Positions 1 through 7,272 of a DNA stretch of 23,792 bases are shown one piece after another. A program made the translations under genes and the position numbers. This DNA comes from Thermococcaceae archaeon (lineage in GTDB: Archaea > Methanobacteriota_B > Thermococci > Thermococcales > Thermococcaceae). How positions within the stretch are numbered: the stretch's first letter is position 1; the number at the start of each line of letters is the position of its first letter. The notes under the pieces are model-generated. The model was not told the DNA's origin, made no database searches, and saw only the letters and a program-made list of their open reading frames with translations. Location: assembly GCA_027064745.1 (NCBI GenBank), contig JAMOPD010000010.1:1-23792 (forward strand), in the 5' to 3' direction.

Positions 1-704
1 GAGTGCCCTGCTATCTTCTTCGCCTCCCTCAGCTTGTTGCAGATTCCGCCGGTGACGTCGGTTCCTTCGGAGACACAGTGGAGCCTTTCGAGGAGGGAAT
101 CTATCTCCTCCCTACTGAGGTTCTGAATCAGTCTCCCCTCGCCGGGTCTGCCGTCGTAGATTCCATCAACGTCCATGAGGAAGATGACCTTCTCCGGCTC
201 AAGCATCTTGGCGAGGTATGTGATGATCTGGTCGCCGGAGAGTATGTCGATGCCCTTCGCAAGGTCTATCGAGACGTCTCCGAAGAGAACGGGGATGAAC
301 CTGAGCTCCAGCAGCCTTTCCACGACCTCAAGGTCTCCGTAGGCGACCTCACCGTTCTCGGTTATGAAGACGGAGGAGGTTGAGACTGAGAAGGCCGGCA
401 GGCCCTCACGGACGAACGCTTTGATGAAGTTCGCGTTTGCCCGGAGCATGGCCTGATGTGTCTCTGTGAAGCCTATCCTCTTGAAGTTGGCAGTATCCCA
501 GTCCTCGGGAAGGCCATCTCTGATTCCATATTTCTTGGCGTAATGGTGGCCAAAGCTCCCCCCGCCGTGGACGATGATGAAGTCCTCGCGGGGATAGAAC
601 TTGGCTATCTCCTTCACTATGTTCCCCACGGTCTCATGGTCAAAGTTCTCGGACTCACCCTTCTTATCGCTGAAGACGCTGCCGCCGATTTTAATGATTA
701 TCAT
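1..704 (-). CDS. Isopentenyl phosphate kinase, 3'-truncated by the window edge
   Basis: This is an amino-acid-kinase-fold enzyme that phosphorylates isopentenyl phosphate to isopentenyl diphosphate in the archaeal mevalonate pathway. Reading from ATG at 704, the protein begins [15 protein letters not shown], with the N-terminal KIGGS nucleotide-binding loop. It continues with HGGGSFGHH at about residues 46-54, where IPKs carry the substrate-binding histidine, and has GDVSIDL and [10 protein letters not shown] further on. About 234 residues are visible; the family is usually about 250-265, so only the C-terminal end is missing. The start overlaps the mevalonate kinase stop by 4 nt (ATGA), and AGAGGAGG precedes it. 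The neighbouring mvk confirms the pathway. Other amino acid kinases share the fold, but the HGGGSFGH loop and context favour IPK. Confidence 0.93.
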   Translation of the reverse strand, partial: MIIIKIGGSVFSDKKGESENFDHETVGNIVKEIAKFYPREDFIIVHGGGSFGHHYAKKYGIRDGLPEDWDTANFKRIGFTETHQAMLRANANFIKAFVREGLPAFSVSTSSVFITENGEVAYGDLEVVERLLELRFIPVLFGDVSIDLAKGIDILSGDQIITYLAKMLEPEKVIFLMDVDGIYDGRPGEGRLIQNLSREEIDSLLERLHCVSEGTDVTGGICNKLREAKKIAGH

Positions 705-1705
705 GGCAGAACCTCCTCTATCCTGAGTCCCTCGCGGCTTATCCTCGTTATCATCGGCGTTCCGCCGGCTATCGTTATGGCCGTCGCGACTTCACTCTGG
801 TTCTTTGGGGCCAGGGCGTACATGCAGCCCCCACCGCCGGCGCCGGTTATCTTCGCCCCTATAGCGCCGGCAACCCTCGCGGCGTAGACCAGCTCGCTGA
901 GCTTTTTCGTTGAAACTCCAAGGGCGTCTAAGAGGCCGTGGTTGATGTTCATGAGCCGTCCGAGCTGGGCAAAGCGGAGCTCCTCGTCGAGGTCGGAGGT
1001 TATAACGTCGCGGGCCTTCTCGACTATCTTGCCCATCGCAGCGAGCACCGGTTCTATGACCTCGGGCATCTCCTCGTAGGTTCTCCTCACCATGGCCACT
1101 AGTTCCTTCGTTGACCCGCTCGACCCCGTGTAGCCAACGACTATGGGCAGCTCCATGAAGGGCAGGTGCTCGAAGTCCCCCTTCTCGTAGTGGATGAAGC
1201 CGCCTATGGCAGATACGGTGGGATCTATACCGCTCGATGCCCCCTGAACGAGGAGCTCGACCTTATGGCCCAGCTTTCCTATCTCCTCGTTCGTCAGCTC
1301 GAGGCCGAGGAGCTTTGAGACGGCTCCGATGGTCGCAACGGCTACCGCGGCGGATGATCCGAGGCCGGCCCCAACGGGGATCTGGGATGTTATTGAAATG
1401 GTTACACCCTTACCGTTCGCATCGGCTTCCTCTCTCACCAGTTCTATCGCCTGCCGGACGTAACTGAGAACTTCAGCCGCCTTTCCATAATCAGTTTCAA
1501 AGTATATCTGATCTTCCGAGAATGAAACCGTCAAGCCAGGAGTCTTTATGTCCTTGGCCTCTATCTTTATCGCACCCCTATCGTTGAACTCCGTCCAGAC
1601 GTAGGTCCTGAGGTCTATGGCGGCAGCTATTGCTGGCTTTCCGTAAACGACGCTGTGCTCGCCGAAGAGTATAATTTTAGCCGGGGCAGACGCCAGAACC
1701 CTCAT
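701..1705 (-). CDS. mvk: Mevalonate kinase
   Basis: GHMP-family kinase of 334 residues that makes mevalonate 5-phosphate, the entry to archaeal isoprenoid lipid synthesis. Visible motifs are the N-terminal [20 protein letters not shown] (about 8-27), the phosphate-binding loop [15 protein letters not shown] (about 110-124), [13 protein letters not shown] with the likely catalytic Asp, and the C-terminal [10 protein letters not shown] motif. Length matches archaeal MVKs. The ATG at 1705 overlaps the hepT stop by 4 nt and has GGAGGG just upstream; the 3' end overlaps the isopentenyl phosphate kinase start by 4 nt. The gene is G+C-rich like the rest of this operon. It looks intact and functional. 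Confidence 0.96.
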   Translation of the reverse strand: MRVLASAPAKIILFGEHSVVYGKPAIAAAIDLRTYVWTEFNDRGAIKIEAKDIKTPGLTVSFSEDQIYFETDYGKAAEVLSYVRQAIELVREEADANGKGVTISITSQIPVGAGLGSSAAVAVATIGAVSKLLGLELTNEEIGKLGHKVELLVQGASSGIDPTVSAIGGFIHYEKGDFEHLPFMELPIVVGYTGSSGSTKELVAMVRRTYEEMPEVIEPVLAAMGKIVEKARDVITSDLDEELRFAQLGRLMNINHGLLDALGVSTKKLSELVYAARVAGAIGAKITGAGGGGCMYALAPKNQSEVATAITIAGGTPMITRISREGLRIEEVLP

Positions 1706-2124
1706 TTTTGACCCTCCAGAAATTTCTCAATTAGTCCAACGAACTCGTAAATGTCCTCCAGGTGCTCATGGAGAACCTCAAAAGCCAGCTCATCGTTAAT
1801 TTTTCCGTACCTGTGAACGAGGATATTGCGGAAGCCCTTCATAAGTCTAAGCTTATCAGCCATTTCCCTGGGGATTATTCCGGCACGCATGAGCCCTTCA
1901 AAGACGTCCTCCTCCCTTTCGGGCATCGTGAGCCTTAGGTCGGAGTTTATTATCGCACAGATATCAATGACGTTCTGGATTGCAAACTCAGTGCGTTTGT
2001 AGATTCCGTCCTTAACTATCCCAAGGGACTCAAAAGTTTCAAAATCGTCAGGAAGGTTTTCCTCTATCAGCTTGAGGCTCTCAAGGATCTCCTCGATTTT
2101 GGAGCGTATCAACTCGATCCTCAT
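1702..2124 (-). CDS. hepT: HEPN-domain toxin HepT (DUF86), type VII toxin-antitoxin
   Basis: A 140-residue HEPN protein. HEPN toxins of this family are RNases, and in the characterised type VII systems the partner MNT protein silences them by adding AMP to a tyrosine. The C-terminal half carries RNILVHRYG, with R99, H104 and Y106, which is the R-x4-H-x-Y motif (nuclease Arg/His plus the modified Tyr). The rest is helical, as expected. The ATG at 2124 overlaps the mntA stop by 4 nt; longer upstream starts in this frame would run through mntA. Its own TGA overlaps the mvk ATG. Active-site residues are intact, so I infer a working toxin, although its place between memo and mvk is unusual. Confidence 0.88.
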   Translation of the reverse strand: MRIELIRSKIEEILESLKLIEENLPDDFETFESLGIVKDGIYKRTEFAIQNVIDICAIINSDLRLTMPEREEDVFEGLMRAGIIPREMADKLRLMKGFRNILVHRYGKINDELAFEVLHEHLEDIYEFVGLIEKFLEGQK

Positions 2125-2537
2125 TCTATCGCCTCCAGTCCGAGGTAGTCGTAGTAGTAGCGCCTGAAGTCCTCCCACTCCTTGAGCGTTTCGTAGGCAA
2201 GGTCGTAGAGGAAGGTCTCGTTCCTGCAGAAGAGAACCTTTCCCCTGAGGCACTCTTTTTTGAGATAAACCGGAAGGAGCTGGAAAATCTGAACGTCGTA
2301 TTTGTCGGATAGATGCCCAAGAACGAGTTCCCTGAACCCAAAGGCCTCTTTGGGGCTTCCCTCGTAGTAAACGCACAGGTCTATGTCGCTATCCTCTCTG
2401 GAGTTCCCCCTAGCATGGGAACCAAAGAGAATGATAAACTTTACCCTATCCCCACCGAGCTCAAGGATTTTATTAATGGCATCTTCAAGCTTCATGTGTA
2501 AAAAATGGGAAAAGTCCCTTATGGCCTTTTCGTTCAC
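2121..2537 (-). CDS. mntA: MNT nucleotidyltransferase antitoxin MntA
   Basis: A minimal nucleotidyltransferase of 138 residues if translated from GTG 2537. It carries the diagnostic G-S-x10-D-x-D motif, [19 protein letters not shown], with G39-S40 and D51/D53 as metal ligands. In type VII systems this enzyme adds AMP to the HepT tyrosine and so neutralises the toxin. The GTG start overlaps the memo stop by 4 nt (GTGA), which favours translational coupling. An alternative ATG at 2495, giving [10 protein letters not shown], resembles the usual start of this family. Neither start has a clear ribosome binding site. The hepT gene follows directly with a 4-nt overlap. Confidence 0.86.
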   Translation of the reverse strand: MNEKAIRDFSHFLHMKLEDAINKILELGGDRVKFIILFGSHARGNSREDSDIDLCVYYEGSPKEAFGFRELVLGHLSDKYDVQIFQLLPVYLKKECLRGKVLFCRNETFLYDLAYETLKEWEDFRRYYYDYLGLEAIE

Positions 2538-3406
2538 CGTCTGAAGGCTATGCTCGCGTAACCGACGATGGCATCCGTAGAGCGGCTGACCTCGAAGCTC
2601 GTCGTGTAGTGGAGCAGTTCCGCCTCAAGCGCTCCGACAAGGCGGGAGTAAACCATCGCCGTTCCGACGGCGCCAGGCCCGCACATTGTGTGGTTCATCT
2701 CGCGGAGCTCCCTGAACATACCCTTAACGTCGAAGTCGAGGATTCTCCTTATCACCCTAAAATCCCACTCCTTTATCCTGTGCGGAAGCTCAGCGGCTCT
2801 GGCTCTGAAGGGCACGTAGCCGTACATCGGGCCGTAGTGCATGAAGTCGGTGCTCGCAGTAACGACAACGTCCCTGTTAAGCTCCTGAGAGGCTTCAAAT
2901 ATAGCTTTCCCGAGGGCTTCTGCTGTTTCCTCCTCCTGCAAGCCGAGGGCTATCGGAACTATCCTGACATCTTTTTCAGCCTTCTCTGCTATGTACTGGA
3001 TGAAAGGGAGTTGAACCTCGATAGAGTGCTCGTACTTATGTGCCAGCTCATCAAGGTCGGCTATTCCAGAAAGCTTCGCTATCGCCTTAGCCATCTCGGA
3101 ATCAACATCGACGTCGCCGAGAGATGTGCGCCATTTTCCGGAGGGATAGACCGCTATAGGAGAGCCCAATCCAGTGTGATTCGGCCCTATTATAACGAAT
3201 GTCTCCGGAAGACCATCCTCATATATCGCTTTATAGGTTCTCGAAGCAGTGTATCCTGAAAAGATGTAGCCTGCATGAGGGACAACACCTGCAGTAATTT
3301 TCCTCCCGCTGCCTTCTCCGCCAAGATCACTGAAAAATTCATCGAGCACTGCCACAAGCTCCTCACCAGCTGGATAAAACTGCCCAGCAACTACAGGATA
3401 CCTCAT
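2534..3406 (-). CDS. MEMO1 family protein (AmmeMemoRadiSam protein B)
   Basis: A 290-residue MEMO-family protein, structurally related to non-haem iron dioxygenases, with unsettled biochemical role in archaea. The N terminus [13 protein letters not shown] is typical. Three segments match the metal or active-site ligands of human MEMO1: [20 protein letters not shown] and the C-terminal [11 protein letters not shown] (His, His, Cys). [13 protein letters not shown] is another conserved block. ATG 3406 is preceded by GAGGGTGA. It is the first gene of the memo-mntA-hepT-mvk-IPK operon and ends in a 4-nt overlap with mntA. Association with mevalonate genes is, from memory, common in this order; I infer co-expression, not function. 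Confidence 0.92.
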   Translation of the reverse strand: MRYPVVAGQFYPAGEELVAVLDEFFSDLGGEGSGRKITAGVVPHAGYIFSGYTASRTYKAIYEDGLPETFVIIGPNHTGLGSPIAVYPSGKWRTSLGDVDVDSEMAKAIAKLSGIADLDELAHKYEHSIEVQLPFIQYIAEKAEKDVRIVPIALGLQEEETAEALGKAIFEASQELNRDVVVTASTDFMHYGPMYGYVPFRARAAELPHRIKEWDFRVIRRILDFDVKGMFRELREMNHTMCGPGAVGTAMVYSRLVGALEAELLHYTTSFEVSRSTDAIVGYASIAFRR

Positions 3407-3434
3407 GTTCTCACCCTCGATTATTTCCGCTTCA

Positions 3435-3446
3435 GGATTTATATCT
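3435..3446 (-). promoter_or_regulatory. TATA box of the memo-mvk operon
   Basis: On the minus strand the sequence AGATATAAATCC sits about 35 bases before the memo ATG, giving a predicted start site near 3415 and a very short leader. It is the only strong TATA-like site in the 125-base gap 3407-3531. The rest of that gap holds nothing else I recognise except an imperfect TTTCA/TGAAA inverted repeat at 3513-3529 next to the threonine synthase stop. Confidence 0.5.
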
Positions 3447-3531
3447 GTAGTGTTTTGATTTTAGTATGCTGTTGGGGCATATCTGGTTACTTTTCCATGA
3501 GTATCAGCAGGTTTCATGACATGTGAAAACA

Positions 3532-4593
3532 CTATGTGATTTTCAATCCAGTTTTCAGTCCCGAACCTGTCAGGGGCAGGAGAACCCTCGATTTTTCTCC
3601 AATTTTGCCTGAATCTGTGAGCTTCTCAAGAGCCGCCAGCACAACCGCAGAGGTTGGCTCCACCAGAAACCCCATGTCCCAGAGTTTCAGGAGAGCATTC
3701 TTTATCTCCTCATCATTAACTGAAACGCATGTTCCTCCCGTTTCCTCAAGAACCCTGAGCATCTGCTCCCTTCTCGGAGGCTGGGGAATTGCTATGCCCT
3801 CAGCCAGTCTGCTCTTTTCTTTGCTTCTGCTACAGAGGCTTTCATAACCTGAAGCTTGAACCGCAATAAAGACCGGAAGCTTCCCATTTCTCAGTTCTCT
3901 CAGTTCAGAAAACCCCTTACAGAGGCCGAGGAAAAGCGAACCGCTTCCGGCAGGAGAGATAACATAATCGAACTTCCTTATCTGTTCGAAAACTTCATAG
4001 GCTACCGTCTTCGTGCCCTCAAGAAAGTAAGGATTGAGCCAGTGGGAGATATAGGTTCCCGTATCAAACTCCAAAGCTGCTTCATGGGTTTTCATCCTTG
4101 AACCATCAACCTCATGAACTTCAGCTCCCAGATTCTTGAGGATGCGCTTTTTTCCTTCATCCGTGGATTTTGGAAGGAATATATGCACCTTCAGGCCTTC
4201 TGATTTCGCAAACATTGCCAGGCTTATCGCAGCATTTCCGGAGGAATCAAGGACAACCTCTCTAATCCCGGCCTCTTTGAGCTTTGCAACCGTCACGTAT
4301 GTACCCCTATCCTTGAACGAGCCAGATGGCATCAGATATTCAAGCTTGAAAAAAGCATTAAGCCCATTTATCTCCCTCTCCACAATTGGAGTTATTGGAA
4401 GGGTTAAACTTGGAGCATACTCCTCCCTGATCGGAAGAAAGCCTAGATACCTCCTGATATCAAAGTACTCCTTCTTGAGAAGAGCGTCAAAAGGTTTCTC
4501 AAATTTGCTGACAACATTAAGAAGACCTCCACATTCGCAAGCAAGCCTGAACTCATTCGGATATGTTCTACCACATCTGATGCATCTGAGCAT
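3532..4593 (-). CDS. thrC: Threonine synthase-like PLP enzyme
   Basis: A fold-type II PLP enzyme, most likely threonine synthase (O-phosphohomoserine to threonine). The N terminus has a zinc-ribbon-like cluster: C4-x2-C7 then C19-x-C21. The PLP lysine is K94 in SGSFKDRG, followed by the DSSGNAA asparagine loop and the SPAGSGSLF phosphate-binding loop; LTGSGLK is at the C terminus. I chose ATG 4593 because GGTGGG lies just before it; a TTG at 4617 would add eight residues that lack family character. With 353 residues it is slightly short for ThrC. It is transcribed away from the uridine phosphorylase gene. Related PLP enzymes such as cysteate synthase are possible, so substrate is inferred. 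Confidence 0.8.
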   Translation of the reverse strand: MLRCIRCGRTYPNEFRLACECGGLLNVVSKFEKPFDALLKKEYFDIRRYLGFLPIREEYAPSLTLPITPIVEREINGLNAFFKLEYLMPSGSFKDRGTYVTVAKLKEAGIREVVLDSSGNAAISLAMFAKSEGLKVHIFLPKSTDEGKKRILKNLGAEVHEVDGSRMKTHEAALEFDTGTYISHWLNPYFLEGTKTVAYEVFEQIRKFDYVISPAGSGSLFLGLCKGFSELRELRNGKLPVFIAVQASGYESLCSRSKEKSRLAEGIAIPQPPRREQMLRVLEETGGTCVSVNDEEIKNALLKLWDMGFLVEPTSAVVLAALEKLTDSGKIGEKSRVLLPLTGSGLKTGLKIT

Positions 4594-4618
4594 TTTCCCA
4601 CCGGCAATAATACGCAAA

Positions 4619-4632
4619 GGCTTTTATTTATC
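4619..4632. promoter_or_regulatory. Shared promoter core between thrC and udp
   Basis: The 67-base space between the divergent threonine synthase and uridine phosphorylase starts contains CAAAGGCTTTTATTTATC. On the plus strand AAAGG is a good BRE and CTTTTATTTA a TATA element, with predicted start near 4650. On the minus strand the same core reads GATAAATAAAAG and could place a start near 4601 for thrC. One A+T core may serve both directions. Confidence 0.5.
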
Positions 4633-4660
4633 TTTCGAGAACTCCTATTAGGTGAGGAGC

Positions 4661-5491
4661 ATGAAGTTCGTATCAGCGGATAGACCACAAACAAAAGAGG
4701 GTTATCAGTATCACATAGCTTGCAGGCCGGGAGATGTGGCGAGGTACGTTCTCCTGCCCGGAGACCCTGAGAGGGTGCCGAAGATAAGCTCCCTCTGGGA
4801 CAAGGCCAGGGAGATAGCATTTCACAGGGAATACAGAACGCACACTGGAAAATATAAGGAAGTCCCAATAAGCGTAACCTCGACGGGAATAGGTGGACCT
4901 TCAACCGCCATTGCAATTGAAGAATTAGCGGCAATAGGCGCGGATACCTTCATAAGGGTTGGCTCAACCGGAGCAATACAGCCGGGAATGGAAATCGGAG
5001 ACCTGATCATAGCCAAAGCGGCTGTTAGGCTAGAGGGAACATCAAAGCAGTACGTGCGTGTTGAATATCCGGCGGTTGCGGACATTGAGGTTACCCTCGC
5101 ATTAATCGAGGCCGCCGAAACGTTAGGCATGCGGTACCACCTGGGCATCACTGCCTCGACGGACAGCTTCTACCTCGGCCAGGGGAGGCCCGGACTCAAT
5201 GGCTACTTCCCGAGCTTCGCAAAGCATATAATGGACGACCTGAGGCAGGCAAGGGTTACCAACTTCGAGATGGAGACGGCAACACTATTCACTTTAGCTA
5301 ATATCTACGGGCTGAGAGCTGGCAGTGTATGTGCAGTCTTTGCGAATAGAGTTACCAATGAGTTTGGAAAAGCTGGAGAGAAAGAGGCGGCTATGGTTGC
5401 AACTGAGGCTGTAAAAATTTTGGCAGAATGGGATGAAGAGAAGGAGAAGAAAGGAAAAAAGGTGTGGTTTCCGGGGCTTAGGAAGCTTTGA
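4661..5491 (+). CDS. udp: Uridine phosphorylase
   Basis: NP-I family nucleoside phosphorylase of 276 residues that splits uridine with phosphate for salvage. Motifs: LLPGDPERVP (phosphate-binding Gly-Asp-x-x-Arg) near residues 31-40, STGIGGPSTAIAIEEL, FIRVGSTGAIQ, and NFEMETATLFTLA with the ribose-binding Glu-Met-Glu. ATG 4661 is preceded by AGGTGAGGAG; the upstream GTG at 4652 lies inside that ribosome binding site and is rejected. Composition is mosaic: the line 5161-5220 has 39 G/C of 60 but 5401-5460 has 22 of 60. The C terminus is lysine-rich. Purine specificity is less likely from the overall match to archaeal uridine phosphorylases. Confidence 0.93.
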   Translation: MKFVSADRPQTKEGYQYHIACRPGDVARYVLLPGDPERVPKISSLWDKAREIAFHREYRTHTGKYKEVPISVTSTGIGGPSTAIAIEELAAIGADTFIRVGSTGAIQPGMEIGDLIIAKAAVRLEGTSKQYVRVEYPAVADIEVTLALIEAAETLGMRYHLGITASTDSFYLGQGRPGLNGYFPSFAKHIMDDLRQARVTNFEMETATLFTLANIYGLRAGSVCAVFANRVTNEFGKAGEKEAAMVATEAVKILAEWDEEKEKKGKKVWFPGLRKL

Positions 5492-5498
5492 GCTGTCT

Positions 5499-5518
5499 TA
5501 GCTTTTCTCACTTTTCTA
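5499..5518 (+). terminator. T-rich tract after udp
   Basis: Three short T runs (TTAGCTTTTCTCACTTTTCT) follow the udp stop within 30 bases. Euryarchaeal termination typically uses such T tracts without a hairpin. Weak evidence. Confidence 0.3.
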
Positions 5519-6060
5519 AATGTGCACCTCGTTGATAGGCTTATCTCATTGTGCAGGACAAAAGAGTGGCTGTTATAGATGCAGGCCTTTCAGGAGAGCA
5601 TGAGAAGGTTCTAGAGCATCTTAGGAAGATTAGATTTGCTCCGAATGATGTTGAAGTCATAATAGCAACCCACGGGCATCACGATCACATAGGCTCGCTT
5701 AAGACTTTAAAGGAGCCCACAGGGAGGAGATCCCCTACATAACAGGTGAAGCGAGCCTGTCAAGGTGGATATCCCTCTTGAAGATGGGGATGAAATTACA
5801 GGGCTCAGAGTGGTTCATTCGCCGGGGCATACTCCCGGAAGCATAGTTCTCTATGCAGAGGAGCTTAAGGCGGTTTTTCCGGAAGACCTCGTCCATGAGG
5901 AAAACGGTAAATTGTATGAAATTCCACATCAGTACTCGATGGGTCCCGGGATGAATCGGGAAGCTGGACTTTGAACATGTCCTTCCGGGCCATGGTAGGC
6001 CTAATTCTGAATGAAGGAAAACTCAGATGGAAGGAGCTTGTTGATGAACTCTTGAGTAAA
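5519..6060 (+). pseudogene. Metallo-beta-lactamase-fold hydrolase, multiply frameshifted
   Basis: Fragments of one MBL-fold protein lie in correct order but in changing frames. They are NVHLVD (frame of 5519), then AYLIVQDKRVAVIDAG through to the metal motif THGHHDHIG (frame of 5551), then HREEIPYITGE (frame of 5718). These are followed by EPVKVDIPLEDGDEI with VVHSPGHTPGSIVLY and KLYEIPHQYSMGP (frame of 5753), KLDFEHVLPGHGRP (frame of 5961), and EGKLRWKELVDELL (frame of 6010). That makes five frame changes plus a missing N terminus. The HxHxDH, SPGHTPG and PGHGRP metal-ligand motifs are still readable, so decay is recent or the sequence has errors here. It lies between udp and tRNA-Gly. Confidence 0.88.
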
Positions 6061-6064
6061 ACAG

Positions 6065-6142
6065 TGGTGCGGTGGCCGGGATTTGAACCCGGGCTTGCGG
6101 CGTGGCAGGCCGCAGTCCTAGACCAGACTAGACTACCACCGC
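6065..6142 (-). tRNA. tRNA-Gly(GCC)
   Basis: The minus strand folds into a full cloverleaf. The acceptor GCGGTGG pairs with CCACCGC, the anticodon loop CTGCCAC is closed by TGCGGC/GCCGCA, and the T loop is GGTTCAAATCC. The discriminator is A and CCA is encoded (6065-6067). Anticodon GCC reads glycine GGC and GGU codons. Confidence 0.96.
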
Positions 6143-6170
6143 TCTGCTGCCGTTAGTTAATGAGCCAGGG

Positions 6171-6183
6171 GTAATTTATAAGC
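6171..6183 (-). promoter_or_regulatory. TATA box of tRNA-Gly
   Basis: GCTTATAAATTAC on the minus strand is centred about 35 bases before the tRNA, predicting a start near 6151 and a short leader. An A-rich BRE-like CGAAAA lies just upstream. Confidence 0.65.
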
Positions 6184-6189
6184 TTTTCG

Positions 6190-6276
6190 CTACATCAGAT
6201 ACTGTCAGGATAATTAACAGCCTACCGGATTTATTATCAGGCACCCCACGGGTTATCCTAACAGTATCCTACATCA
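6190..6276. mobile_element. Probable MITE: 71-bp element with 16-bp TIRs and 8-bp target duplication
   Basis: The exact direct repeat CTACATCA occurs at 6190-6197 and 6269-6276. Directly inside it lie terminal inverted repeats: GATACTGTCAGGATAA at 6198-6213 and TTATCCTAACAGTATC at 6253-6268, which match in 15 of 16 positions when one is reverse-complemented. The element between the duplications is 71 bp and has no reading frame of note. An 8-bp duplication and an ACTGT core near the tip are features of IS6-family ends, so a nonautonomous IS6-type derivative is my inference. It sits between the divergent promoters of tRNA-Gly and tRNA-Arg. Confidence 0.82.
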
Positions 6277-6284
6277 CACGGATA

Positions 6285-6297
6285 GATTTATAAATCC
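6285..6297 (+). promoter_or_regulatory. TATA box of tRNA-Arg(GCG)
   Basis: GATTTATAAATCC is centred at about 6290, predicting transcription from near 6316, five bases before the tRNA. The MITE-like element ends only nine bases upstream. Confidence 0.7.
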
Positions 6298-6320
6298 CCT
6301 TTGAAAAGATTAACTGGCCT

Positions 6321-6398
6321 GCCCCGGTGGCCTAGTCTGGATAGGGCGCGAGGCTGCGGACCTCGAGGTCCGGGGTTCGAATCCCCGCCGGGGCGCCA
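6321..6398 (+). tRNA. tRNA-Arg(GCG)
   Basis: Full cloverleaf: acceptor GCCCCGG/CCGGGGC, anticodon arm CGAGG-CTGCGGA-CCTCG, T arm CGGGGTTCGAATCCCCG, discriminator G and encoded CCA. Anticodon GCG reads CGC and CGU arginine codons. Only 11 bases separate it from the convergent phosphorylase gene. Confidence 0.95.
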
Positions 6399-6409
6399 CC
6401 CTCAAGAAA

Positions 6410-7213
6410 TCACTCGGCAGTTGCTCCTTTCAGGGCATCTTTGCACATACATCTTCTCTCCACCGGAATATATTCAACAGCCTTCATCAGCAGATACTTT
6501 ATTTCCTCGCTCTTCTGGGCCATCAGCTCAACGACCTCGCTGTGCGTTAGCTTCGTGTTGCTTATCCCCGCTGCAAAGTTTGTAACGATGGCAACGCTTG
6601 CATAGCACATCTCAAGCTCCCTCGCGAGGATAGCCTCGGGACACTGAGTCATACCTACTACATCAGCTCCTAGAATTCTCAATGCTCTGATTTCTGCCCT
6701 CGTCTCGAAGCGCGGTCCTTCCATGCAGGCATAGGTTCCAGTTGGATGGTATGTGAAGCCCAGCTCTCTGGAGGCTCTGATCAGCGCATTCCTTAACTCC
6801 GGACAGTAAGGGTCGGTAAAGTCCACATGAGCCACGAACTTCCTGTTATGGGGTGAATCTTCCCCATCATAGAAGGTGTAGTACCTGCTCTTGCTGAAGT
6901 CGAGAAGCTGGTCAAGAACAACGAAGTCTCCGGGCTTCATTGCTTCGTTAAGCGAACCGACGGCTGAAGTTGCCAGAATCCTCTCAACTCCAAGCTCGTG
7001 AAGAGCCCATATATTTGCGTGGTAGTTTATTTTGTGCGGCGGAACGCTGTGTTTTTCCCCATGCCTCGGCAGGAAAGCTATTTCCTCCCCCCTGTAAGCC
7101 CCAATCTTTACCCTGACACTCCCATAGGGCGTTTTCACCTCTTCCTCCCTTATGTTCTCCAGAAGTTTTGGATCATAAACTCCAGAACCTCCAATAATGG
7201 CTATTCTTGGCAT
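6410..7213 (-). CDS. MTAP/PNP family purine nucleoside phosphorylase
   Basis: A 267-residue NP-I phosphorylase of the S-methyl-5'-thioadenosine phosphorylase family, for purine nucleoside or methylthionucleoside salvage. Visible blocks: IAIIGGSGVYD at the N terminus, LPRHGEKHSVPPHKINYHAN (phosphate and base site), SAVGSLNEAMKPGDFVVLDQ, and YACMEGPRFETRAE. Where human MTAP has Asp-Tyr-Asp contacting the 6-amino group, this protein has N212-F-A214 (TNFAAG). That resembles enzymes acting on 6-oxopurines (inosine or methylthioinosine). A C255-x-C257 pair near the C terminus resembles the CxC disulfide described in hyperthermophile homologues. ATG 7213 has GGGTGATAG before it. Substrate is therefore uncertain. 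Confidence 0.88.
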   Translation of the reverse strand: MPRIAIIGGSGVYDPKLLENIREEEVKTPYGSVRVKIGAYRGEEIAFLPRHGEKHSVPPHKINYHANIWALHELGVERILATSAVGSLNEAMKPGDFVVLDQLLDFSKSRYYTFYDGEDSPHNRKFVAHVDFTDPYCPELRNALIRASRELGFTYHPTGTYACMEGPRFETRAEIRALRILGADVVGMTQCPEAILARELEMCYASVAIVTNFAAGISNTKLTHSEVVELMAQKSEEIKYLLMKAVEYIPVERRCMCKDALKGATAE

Positions 7214-7240
7214 GCTATCACCCGAAAAGAGTTCAACAGC

Positions 7241-7268
7241 ATGTTTAAAACATTATTTATTATTTATT
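7241..7268 (-). promoter_or_regulatory. TATA-rich promoter region of the MTAP/PNP gene
   Basis: On the minus strand ATAAATAATAAATAATG is followed by TTTTAAACAT, 28-55 bases before the ATG. Either element could act as TATA box, so the start site is not fixed. Confidence 0.45.
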
Positions 7269-7272
7269 CTTG

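Noticed and set aside
2313..2501. Plus-strand reading frames opposite memo, mntA and mvk
   Set aside because: They are antisense shadows of G+C-rich genes with clear family motifs on the minus strand; no ribosome binding sites or family character.
3513..3529. TTTCA...TGAAA inverted repeat beside the threonine synthase stop as a terminator or operator
   Set aside because: Arms of only five bases, no T tract on the minus strand after it, and too far from a start to be a convincing operator.
4652..4660. GTG start extending uridine phosphorylase by three residues
   Set aside because: The GTG is inside the AGGTGAGGAG ribosome binding site of the ATG at 4661.
6190..6276. Reading the inverted repeat as a shared terminator for the flanking tRNAs
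   Set aside because: Both tRNAs are transcribed away from it, and the exact 8-bp direct repeats outside the inverted repeats indicate transposition.
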